Below, one piece after another: positions 10,240-19,715 of a stretch of DNA of 23,237 nucleotides (the first letter of the stretch is position 1; each line of letters opens with the position of its first letter). The notes under the pieces are model-generated. The model saw only the letters and a list, made by a program, of their open reading frames with translations. It did no database searches and was not told the origin of the DNA. Origin of the DNA: Branchiostoma floridae (lineage: Eukaryota; Chordata; Leptocardii; Amphioxiformes; Branchiostomatidae); NCBI RefSeq assembly GCF_000003815.2, contig NC_049985.1, forward strand, positions 11,241,626 through 11,264,862. Reading direction: 5' to 3'. The translations under genes and the position numbers were made by a program.

Positions 10240-13200
10240 ATGAAACCACCATCAGAAGGTAAGAGTAGTAAAGCTTTAGAATTAGCTTTGGCACAGTTTT
10301 TGTAATGAGGTGCATATGGGCGTTCTTGTTTTTTTAATGGAAATATTTAGCGCTCTATCTGACACGCCATTATTTTCAATTTTAGCTTACACGAGTATTC
10401 CCTCATTGGAGTTTTATCAATTTCAAAGCAACGAGCTTGTTCAAACCAATCTATCTGTAATGTAAGCACCAGGGTGCAATCAGAACTGACATATACAGCA
10501 GCACATAAGGAAAAGACCAGCTGAAAGCCTGGTAAGGAGTACAAAATCTATATCTGCATGTTTAGCCGGTATAAATGCCTTTCGGCGTAACAAGGCGCAC
10601 CCTATAGCTGCAATAGTAATACTAGAAAGGCCGACATTTGCTTGGGTGCAAATACAGCATATTTCAGCCATACCCATTCCCACGCAACATTGTACTGTTC
10701 CAAGTCACCCCTGCGCAATAATGGAGCATTTTGACTGTAAGTTATCCCCAAAAGAGAACTAATATTGTGAATTGATTCCAGGTCAAAACAGAGCTTGCTC
10801 AATATGACCCGGGCCCATATGGAAGAATATAATCTCCCACAGAGCCCCTATGCATAAGTAATTGTTTTTTAGAATCGCGGCAGCTCCTATTTTTCCGAAA
10901 GTGAAAAAAAAACACCGCATCTTCCATTCAGAAGATTTTCATCATGAAATAACATGAAGCCATTCAACAATTTCCAGTACAATAACTACGTCTAAGTACC
11001 GTTATCAGCTCCTAGTGATGTGGGTACATTTATTAATGCAGTGAACTTTTCTTTTATTCAAGTATGGCATGCGTTTTAATAATTATCAGGTGCAAGTACT
11101 GTGTACTCTCCAAGCTGAGGTTAGGCTCCGACTGTTTTTTAACGTTTTTTTTAGTCGTTTTTATCGGGCTTTCTATTTTTTTTTTTATGTTACTGTGTCA
11201 TAACCTACTGGCTGACGTACTTCAAGAAAAATGACAAAATAGAAAGCCCGATAAAAACGACTAAGAAGTTAAAAAACAGCCGGAACCTACCCTCTGCTTG
11301 GAGAGTAGGTACTGTGTAGTAGGAGTGTTTGTTTTTTCAAGCTGAAAACTTAAATCTTCTTCTTGTTTTGTATGAGCCATTACATAAACGGAGACGTCTC
11401 GAATTTTTAGAAAAAGAATTTACCGGTCTTTCGCTTCATTTCTTCTTCATTTCTTTTCTGAAAAATTCCAGGACCAACAACTTAACTTGATGTGACTATA
11501 TCTATCTATATATTTCATTTCCTTCTTTGTTAAGTATATCCTCCTGCATACCACTGTTTAATTGTTTTATTTTGTATGCAACAGCCAACGGGAAATTCAT
11601 TTAAGTCAGCTTTGAAAGACCTTACATAGTTTCAGTACTGAGTAGTGACCTCTGACCTCCCAAACTGTTGACCTTGGATCGGATTATGATTTTGATTTAT
11701 CTATGTCTTTCATGTTTCAGTTGTATTTATATGTTTCCGACGTATTGTCTACTTTCTCTCTGTAAGTTGTTTTTATTTCCTTGTATGTATATGTGAATAC
11801 TGGGCCCTATTGAAAACCAGTGTACCAGCACTGAATAGGCTACCCAGGTGTATGAAAATAAACAAACAAACAAACAAACGGGCGTAATCTTGTTGTTTTA
11901 GTGTTATAATTTCCTGCTCGTAGCGTGCGAGACCCGGAGGATAGGAGTTTCTACATTGTTCGAGGGTTTCTTTTCGGGGGTCAGTGGTGAGACTCTGGTA
12001 CTGAGAGTGTTTTATTGGGCTCAAAATCTGGCAGTTTAAAGTTACTTACAATTTGAATGTACAAGGTTTATGTATTAAAAAACAACAACAACACTAGAAG
12101 TACCTTTGCTCGGAAAAAATACATCACTTTTCTTTCCAGTACAGTGAGAGAAATGTTGCCACTATAGACATATGGCCACTATAGAAAAATGCTGATCTAT
12201 GTACAAAGAGCAATAAGTTACACATACTTTTAGTACCCATTGATCTTTATTCATATAAAAATTGCACATGTAAGCCAATTGTTTAGATTTACAGTTCAAA
12301 TAATTATGACGGAATATTGATTCGCCACTGTCAAACCTACGTATCAAAACTTAACGCAAACTGGCCAATTTTCCCGCGTTTTCCGCCAAGTAACATTCTC
12401 TCAAATGCCTCAACTAACCCTGTTACAGTTAACTCTGCCGAAAATGATTGATATCGCCATGCGGAATGATGATTAATTCAACGACAAAGACTTGTATTCT
12501 AACGTTCAATGCATGCGTACCGTCCGCTACCTCTCAAATGACTCTGTCTGAACTCCAAATCCTCACAAACTACCATTTTAAACCGGGCAAAGGGTGACAC
12601 ACACATGTATGGCCACTGTAAGGCTGTAATATGTGTTTCTGTCTGTATATACGGCATTGGAAGCCAGCTTATGAATATTAATTAGCATTCGTCTTACTCG
12701 GCGCTGATTGGCTGGCCCCATTAGATTCAATTAACTCGCGAAAGCCCAGGCTGCCGCAGGTGTGTGGGGTCACTGGAGTTCATGGGAGGAGGCCGGAAGA
12801 AAACCAATTTACCCCCAGAAAAGTGCTGAAATGAAGCATTTTAAAGTAGTTTATGCCAAAAATTTTACTTGGATCATTTTACCAACTATCTAATGCCTAT
12901 TTACACCAAATTTCAGGCCATTCCATTGTAAGACCAGGGTACAGGGGGCCAAAATATACCGTTCATGCAACGGTCATGACCAATTCAAATCTCGGCTCAT
13001 TGTAGATGAAGCTTCCTCATCAGTTTTGATGTAACCTTTATTAGAACCATAATATATGCCTATATATGTTTCAGGGCACAGACATCGGGCAGCCATGTAC
13101 AGGGGTCCAGTGACCTTGCCGTGCGTCCTCATCCAAGTACTTGACGCCATCATCTTACTGGTGATCATCGCAGCTCTCATTCTTGCCTGCTGGGCGGGTC

Positions 13201-14852
13201 TGTGGAAGGTCATTGACATCTTACTGTTCCCAAAAGACAAGGAACTCACCGGCTGGACCTGCTTAGCCATCGGCATGACCCTTCAACTCATTCTCAACTT
13301 CTTCCAGAAGATTTTCTACGACACCACGAGGAATGTCAACCTAATCTTGTACGGGTTTCTTTGGCGCCTCCATGCGTACGTGGGCCTAATTGCAGCCTTA
13401 ACTCTGTGGCGAGGAGTTTGGACATGTCTCGAATTTTACACAGGGGAATCCGCCCTCAGCCTGGCGGTCAGCGCGATCATAGCTGCTGTAATTCTTATAC
13501 CACTTCGGCTATTCAACGTGGTTGTCACCGTCCCAGGTCGTATGGTCAAAGAGCCAGCTGCAGACCCATTCAAAATCCCCACCCGTTTCCAGATCGCTCC
13601 TTCCTGCAACTGTAAGTTCGTCCTAGACGTCCTCTTCAACGTCATTGTGATCTCTGTTTTGTTCGTGGTTTATTTTCGAGGTGTGTTCGATCTGATGGAG
13701 AAAGTCGTCTACCCGGGCGACAAAGTCCGCAACCTGTGGGCCTGCATGATGATAGGGTATGGAGTACTGGTGCCCTGCGTTGTCGCCCAACGGTATGTGG
13801 CCATACTGTACCGGGCTTTGGCGGACAGACTGTGGCTGAAGATCGCGCTAGATGATACTTACAGTTTTGTCATTGCGTTTGGAGTGGTGAATGTGTGGAG
13901 GGGATGGTGGGAATTGTACGACGTGTACCTGCTGGCAACAGGTGATCAGGTCCTGAGGGGTGCCCTGTTGCACCTGGCGGGTGTGTTAGTGTCCTACCTG
14001 CTGTATGCGTCCCGGGCGCAGGCCTTTCCGCTGGGACCTGAACGACTGGACGGATCGCTGGACTTGAAGACGGATAACATTATGGGCATGTACCTGGTGA
14101 GTATGACATAAAAATCACTGTTGAATTTGTCAATGTTCCTATACCATACTGTGTAAAGGGCAGTCCACACCTCGTTTAATTAGCCACTGGACAACAATGG
14201 TGTGCAAGTAATACTTGCAGGGAGTGAGTCCACAGGTAACACCTTGTATCCCAAGGTCATACTCTGTCCCATACTTATGAATGTACTATAGGTAAAATCA
14301 ATTGTAATAAAGATCTTCCTACATTGTTAATGCCAATGATTCTACTAATTCATCACACTTTTATTATGAAAGTTGATCTGTGGCGGTAATTGGCATTATA
14401 AAGATTTTATACACTATTTCCGTAAGAGTTTTACAACAAGCTTTTGATCATCTCAAGTTAATATCACCTGTCACGTGACCTGAACGAAAGTGTGACGTCA
14501 GCAATGGGTCAAAGGTGCCCTGCAGTCGGTATCGTCCCTCGTCTCGGGAAGTTTCTTATTCGCTTGACCGCAGCTTAAATGTATTCAAATGTCTGAGATA
14601 TAGATCCGGAGACAGGTGGAATCGGCAACGATGACGTAACCATTTTCATGACGTTTTTAGGAAGACAAGCAGTGCTGCTGTTTTGAGCCTTTCCAAGTCA
14701 CATATGACGTCACCGATACGAGACCCCAGGACAGAAGTGCTGCTGGTCAGGAGGCGGAGGACATCATGCTGGTGGTTACAGAGGAGGAGACGTGGGAGAG
14801 TTCGCTCAACAAGAAGGCTGGGACCGGATACGGCAGCACGCCTGGACACTAG
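10240..14852 (+). CDS. Fuseless-family multi-pass membrane protein (3 exons, 410 aa)
   Basis: Exons 10240-10258, 13075-14096 and 14661-14852 join in phase (1, then 0). The 19-nt first exon encodes MKPPSE plus one base, has an A at -3 and is followed by GTAAGAG; the next exon begins after TTTCAG. About eight hydrophobic segments are visible, near residues 29-51, 67-85, 97-118, 133-152, 190-209, 227-249, 266-282 and 298-318. The two halves share G-x9-P-x-DK-x4-W-x-C-x2-IG and a WRG-x-W motif, indicating internal duplication. Drosophila Fuseless is an eight-pass presynaptic protein needed for calcium-channel organisation; carrying that role over is inference. The C-terminal exon is hydrophilic and acidic with a CCC cluster (352-354). 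An ATG at 13056 lies in the intron end and is in frame, but gives a less convincing start than 10240. Codon Met14 is another possible start. Confidence 0.78.
11104..11307. mobile_element. Fold-back MITE, TACTCTCC terminal family, in Fuseless intron 1
   Basis: The 204-bp element is almost a perfect palindrome. Its termini are TACTCTCCAAGC and the complement, and the inner arms include a 27-bp exact inverted repeat (11153-11179 and 11236-11262). It is flanked by GTACTGTG at 11096-11103 and again at 11309-11316, one base beyond the 3' terminus, read as an 8-bp target duplication. No coding capacity. Superfamily not assigned; an 8-bp duplication is compatible with hAT, P or Merlin. Confidence 0.85.
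11690..11879 (+). mobile_element. Probable 3' end of a non-LTR retrotransposon (CR1/L2-like tail)
   Basis: A T-rich stretch leads to the 3'UTR-like block CCTATTGAAAACCAG ... GAATAGGCTACCCAGG and then to an (AAAC)n tail at about 11861-11879. A short tandem-repeat tail after such a block is typical of 5'-truncated CR1/L2-type LINEs or SINEs borrowing their tails. No reverse transcriptase frame remains and no target duplication was identified. The 5' boundary is approximate. Confidence 0.45.
12025..13074 (+). other. Remainder of Fuseless intron 1; no gene, possible regulatory sites
   Basis: No coding or repeat structure recognised. The stretch TTAATTAGCAT (12678-12688) combines a homeodomain TTAATTAG core with an ATTAGCAT octamer-like site, and a CCAAT box in reverse orientation (ATTGG, 12717-12721) follows. 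It ends with the pyrimidine-poor but usable acceptor TTTCAG at 13069-13074. Confidence 0.35.
14470..14712. promoter_or_regulatory. CRE / E-box cluster across Fuseless intron 2 and exon 3
   Basis: GTCACGTGAC (14470-14479, E-box palindrome) is followed by a full CRE TGACGTCA (14493-14500) and a DR1-like GGGTCAAAGGT at about 14507-14517. Further TGACGT cores are at 14632 (TGACGTAA), 14649 (TGACGTTT) and 14705-14712 (TGACGTCA, inside coding exon 3). The density is visible; regulatory function is inferred. Confidence 0.35.
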
Positions 14853-15251
14853 TTCACCTCCCATGTGTCTCAAAAATTTTTAGCAGGGAATTATGATCGT
14901 TTTCAAATGAACAACCGTGACCAAGGAGTGATTTATGGGTAAAAAGCGGTCAGTTAGACCACGTATACATTCATAAAAGAGCAAGCATATTAAAGGTCAA
15001 ATCTGACTAAATTGCAAGGATCCGGATCTTTTTTTTCGGCTTGGATTCTCACGGATTCGGCTTGAGCTCGTTTGCAAACCATCCTTGTGAGGTATTTTGA
15101 GACACTTACGAACAATTAGCTAATGACTCTAATTTTGGAATGTGAACGCAACATGGATAGATTCTATGTAAATTTCCGATTTGCCCCTAGTTGATGGCTG
15201 TACATATTTATGTACACGGGGTCATAGTGTATGTAGTGCGGGGAATTGTTG

Positions 15252-15257
15252 AATAAA
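15252..15257 (+). terminator. Polyadenylation signal AATAAA of the Fuseless-family gene
   Basis: Canonical AATAAA hexamer 400 bases after the stop at 14852 on the same strand, with no intervening gene. It would place mRNA cleavage near 15270-15285, just before the fold-back element at 15397. Confidence 0.55.
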
Positions 15258-15396
15258 ACAAGTTGCTATATACTTTTATCTTACACCATTGTTGAGCAAT
15301 GACTCTTATCATTATCATCCAGACGTTGATGACATCAATTATGCTTTTGCTTATAATGCTCTCTCTTCTGTGTATGATCCTCATGGCCTGTCGTAA

Positions 15397-15586
15397 TACC
15401 CCCCTCACATTAAGCGAAAATTGATCGGACGACGAGTCTGCGAGCTCGAAATTACGAGGAGGCATGACCCTGACGGGAAGGGGGGAACTTTTCCATTTCT
15501 TCGTTGGCAGCAGGGTCATGCCTCCTCCTAATATAGAGCTCGCAGACTCGTCGTCCGATCGATTTTCGCCTAATTTGAGGGGGGTA
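15397..15586. mobile_element. 190-bp fold-back MITE flanked by TAA
   Basis: Arms 15397-15472 and 15511-15586 are inverted copies with about 90% identity, leaving a 38-bp loop. The ends are TACCCCCCTCA and its complement. TAA stands directly outside both ends (15394-15396 and 15587-15589), fitting a 3-bp TWA duplication of PIF/Harbinger type; a TA duplication of Tc1/mariner type is also possible if the terminal TA is counted as target. No coding capacity. Confidence 0.85.
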
Positions 15587-15589
15587 TAA

Positions 15590-16863
15590 GCAACCATTTT
15601 AATGGTATTAAATATATTTTGTAATGCATATTAAATATAGCTGTAATGTATAGTCTGGCCAATGTATAGTCTGGTCTTGTTGCTGAATGCAACAAGAAGT
15701 ACATTAGGTCACTCTCCACCAATTTGGTACCGTTCGTCTTGTGATCTATATTCTTTAGACTGACGTTTTGGACAAATTTCAAATTACAAAACACACACAC
15801 AGGCCATCCTAGATATATCAGCAAAAATATCAGCAAAATGATATGGTCACAATAGTCATGGTTCTTAATGCTTTTGTCATATGGAAAAACAATCTAAGGT
15901 TGAAACGAAAAGTAGCCATAATGTCCATGTTGTCTTTGTCTAGTTTAGGTTTGACTATATTTGTTTTCAAATTTTAGGTACTCAGTCCATGACATTGCAA
16001 AGCACATTAAACGTATTTGCTGTTTACACGAAACAAAAAGCAATAACTACATACACACGAAAAGAACCACATGTGTAGTGAGCAATGAGCTGTATGATTT
16101 AGTCCCAGTCACAGTATGTTACATTGATGTTAACTGCACTTCTGTACTGTGTCCTTCTCGTCTCTAGAATCAAAAGTCGCACAAACAAACAACATGGAAA
16201 AAAGTCTAAAATTTTGCCTCCAACAACATCGATGAATTAAATCTATACAGGGGCGTGACAGTCAATGACTTAATTTGTCTGCTCAGCGAAAAATGGGCAG
16301 GTTCATACCAAACAGTACGAACCTTTGGGGGCTGTGATACTTCACTTACCTATTAACTTCACAAGCACATTTCCCTCCCAAAATACCTTCACTTGTGTCT
16401 TCCATAAAAATATATACTGCAAACTTTCACACATCACTAGATATTTATATCCCCCCATAAACAATTCCAAACCCAAACACTTATATATTGAGATACTTCA
16501 CACCCACGAAACGAATAGTTCATCCAAAGCGTTAATTGGTTGTTTTTAGGCATTGGACGCCACCCTTCATACGACACTGAAGTACTCTACCAGCAGGTAC
16601 ATGATACATCTACTAGCCGGTAGCAGGTCCTGTTTTTCCAGAACAAGTCGTTGTTTCGTTATTTGTGCGACGTGTGATTCACAAAGCTAGATGTACCCCA
16701 AGTGCAGCCCATGTCATTGGTAGACGGATATCGTACTGTGAGTACAAAATTGGGTGTGTTTTACTGTTTGTAGACATAGTTATTTGCTTCTTGTAAGCTA
16801 CAAGTTCGATTAATATCTCTTACATTAACAATGATCGGGTGTAAAGAAAATGCAGTCAGCTTT
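15590..16863. other. Intergenic; no gene seen
   Basis: AT-rich sequence. Open frames at 15961-16167 and 16325-16549 have unstructured composition, no recognisable domain and no splice support. A short CA run lies near 15788-15800. Nothing else could be supported. Confidence 0.5.
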
Positions 16864-16865
16864 TA

Positions 16866-16980
16866 TGGATAAACTAAGTAAACTTTAACAGGGCTTAAGA
16901 AAAGATGACGGGATCGGCTGAAAATTTGGGGTAAGTCCCGACTTATTTGTAGTGTCGGTTAGTTAAAATCAGTTTATCCA
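16866..16980. mobile_element. Small TA-flanked inverted-repeat element
   Basis: TATGGATAAACT (16864-16875) and its exact complement AGTTTATCCATA (16971-16982) bracket a 95-bp interior. Taking TA as target duplication (16864-16865, 16981-16982) leaves TIRs TGGATAAACT, like a very small Tc1/mariner-type MITE. The short repeat makes this less certain than the other elements. Confidence 0.5.
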
Positions 16981-16982
16981 TA

Positions 16983-17529
16983 TTGTCATTTACCAACACA
17001 TATGAACTTTTATGCTAACAGTCAAACCTGTACTAGTGACAATGTTTGCAAAAAGACCATGTTGCCACGTAGGTAGTTTTTTATGCATTCTAATATATGA
17101 ATAATGTACTGATTATCACATATTTTGTTGACAATTCATACAAAAACTACACGTATGTGTACACACGTCAGCAACGAGACCAGTTAATACCAGTTGGGTA
17201 CCTCAAAGGCTCATGCAGCGCTGATTGGATTTCGTTGTCGGGGTGTGGTTGATTACTTATGAGTTTCAAAACGTAGGCAAAGAGTGCATTTTCTCTGATT
17301 TATGTTGCATTTGCTAGAAATAATGTTTTGCTAAGAACAACTATATGGTGGGCGTTGGTTAAGCGCACAGGCTGTGTGCATAAACTCAACGTACTGCTTA
17401 TTTAGAGGCTCCTCATTTCCATCGGATTCAAACAGCACCAAACTTTTACGGCATGTTCAATTATTCATAAAAGAAACAAAACGATTTGAATAGCCAATCT
17501 CCCTCATCCTACCAGTCTAACTCGAGGTA
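16983..17529. other. Intergenic; no gene seen
   Basis: No coding or repeat structure identified. An 11-mer GCGCTGATTGG at 17218-17228 containing a reversed CCAAT box also occurs at 12711-12721 in the Fuseless intron. Confidence 0.4.
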
Positions 17530-18965
17530 CGTCGACGTACTCTCCAAGTAGAGGTTGAGTCGCGTAGATATAGTAGTAGTCGGAAAAATTACACCGGCGC
17601 TCCTCTTATAACATTTTGCACCAAAAACAAATATAAATGACATTTAGATATATGAATGAGTAAATTGTCAATTCAACAGAGGAACACGCTAATCTGAGCA
17701 TGTGGTAAACTGGGAAAAACGCGAGCGAATTACATTTACCGCTGGATGCGGCCTGCATCTCAAAACGGCCGGCAGTGTGTGGAGCCTCGGAGTTTTAGAA
17801 GGTCTTTGACTGGACAAATCTCGTCTTTAACTTCTGTTCGACATCTGAACGTACCTTCAAGCGGTTGTCCAACTTTTTTAGATCATAGGGACACAAATAA
17901 TAGCTTGTTTTGACGTATCATGACTGAGCCACGACCGGTTTTATGCCGTAGGGGGGGACACTATTTTGCAAAAATGCAGTTTTTGATGAAATACGCCCCT
18001 AGAAATATGGAGACGGTCTATCTGAATATGAAAATGCAAAAATTTTGTAAATCTTTGATTGCTAACCCCCCTGTACATGCCCCCTGAAGTTTTTAAGTTG
18101 ACAATGTACTAAACTAGTATAACGCTATACTACCAAACACGCTTAATGCCTTAGAAATTGTACTTTGGCATCCTTGGCAGAATATTTGACTTCAGGAGAG
18201 ATCATTGTGGATATCTGAACCTCCAAATGTATTTCCCATGCAAATATGGACTATTCCAAATCACCCCCATGGCAAAAATGGACTGATCCAAACTCAAAAT
18301 TGGACGAAACGGGTTACAGGTATATTATAGTATAGTCTGTAGTCATTTCTACCAATTTTTACACTCAATCTCACAGAGGCAGTTAGCCTTGTAGGATTTT
18401 AAAACGCCAGTGGTACTCAAATACTCTGCAAAGCAGATTTCTATGTATCGAAACGGACCATTGTCTTGAGTATCACAAGTTTTCACATACTGAATCAGGT
18501 TCAGGTCCGGACCTCTGGACCTGAACCAGACCTGCATGAACCTGAATTTCCTGTACCGTTTACCAATCCCCTATTAGCCACCCCTGTAGTTACATGTAAC
18601 TTATGTTTTATCCTAACAAGAAATAAATAATTATGCCATGTAGGTGGGGGAAAGTTGTGTTCCAACTGAAAAATTTCAAGTTGCGCACTACCTGGATTTA
18701 GAATTACGACTTACATTGCGCCAACCAAAATACATTTTCAAGTATGCAAGTGGGTATTTCGAGCACTGTTGCTGCAGGTAAAGGATGCATTCTTCAGGTT
18801 TATCTCTAAGGAGACAAAGAAAGAAGAAGTCTGTAGTGCCATTGTACAAGTGGTAACCACAATTACCAATCTGAAGTTACAAGGGTACTGAGAAAGAGAA
18901 GAGAACCTTGATCGTTTAGACAGTACAGTAGAGAAGGCAGGACAGGAGGCAGGATACCAGAGATT

Positions 18966-19121
18966 ATGATAGCTTGGAAGAGAAATGAAGAGGAGCTTAA
19001 GAAGCAAGGACTCAATGAGAAAGAGATTGCAAACATTGCTGTTGATTGGAAGAGAGACAAAGACTTACAAACCCTGAAAACAAACCCAAGATGGATCTTT
19101 CACATCAGCAGCAGAAGTTGA
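18966..19121 (+). pseudogene. Short charged coding-like stretch inside the middle transposon, unidentified
   Basis: A 51-codon frame begins MIAWKRNEEELKKQGLNEKE and ends at TGA 19119-19121; the frame is open further upstream to a TGA near 18919. The composition (Lys/Glu-rich amphipathic, then WKRDKD and NPRWIF) looks more protein-like than the surrounding noise. Its position inside an inverted-repeat element suggests a transposon gene remnant, but no family could be recognised. Confidence 0.25.
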
Positions 19122-19354
19122 TATGTAAGTTTAAAGCTGGCCTAACTCAAGAACACAGCCCTGTCACTACCCATAACCACAAAAACTCCATCTACGGTCA
19201 ACCTAAAATTTTACTTGAACAATGTTATACGCCATTGACACCATCAATGAGTGTAAATTTGACTATGGTTCTTTTGATTCTGTTGTAAATAGATGTACCA
19301 ATATAATATTGTTGAAATTCGGTATCGCAGGCATCTTCCTACAATGAGAGATAT

Positions 19355-19715
19355 CAGGGCTCGAAATACTACCTGCTTAATATGCAGGTTAGTGCAGGTA
19401 AAATTGGAGCTGTGCAGGTATTTTTTATGTATACCTGCACCTAACCTGCACTGGTGCCAAATACTAGGTTTTATACATAAACCTCATATGATGTAGGTGT
19501 ACTGGGATTGTTATTAGTTGCATTGAATGTTACCACTACCACCTATACTAAGTATTATCCTGTAGAAAAGAAAAAATAGCAATGGTTCCTGAACAATTTT
19601 AGTATGAACTATACTTCCAAAATTCAGAGTGGTACAGGTAAAATTTGTCTGGCGCAGGCTATATTCAATGTTACCTGCACCAGTGCAGGTATGCAGAAAA
19701 GTATTTCGAGCCTTG
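19355..19715. mobile_element. hAT-like fold-back MITE nested in the middle element
   Basis: The ends CAGGGCTCGAAATACT and the complement of CAAGGCTCGAAATACT form 16-bp TIRs with one mismatch, resembling hAT termini (CAGGG). Direct repeats GATAT (19350-19354 and 19716-19720) flank it exactly; 5-bp duplications occur in some hAT groups, whereas 8 bp is typical. The interior has many TGCAGGT/ACCTGCA copies that form further hairpins. No coding capacity. Confidence 0.8.

Noticed and set aside
10347-10802. Three overlapping minus-strand frames in Fuseless intron 1
   Set aside because: They overlap in different phases, have no splice or domain support and look like chance frames.
13361-13645. Frames on both strands (13361-13615 + and 13436-13645 -)
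   Set aside because: Both are shadows of the long membrane-protein exon.
14683-14883. 66-codon frame rich in Arg
   Set aside because: It is an out-of-frame shadow of Fuseless exon 3, whose phase joins exon 2 exactly.
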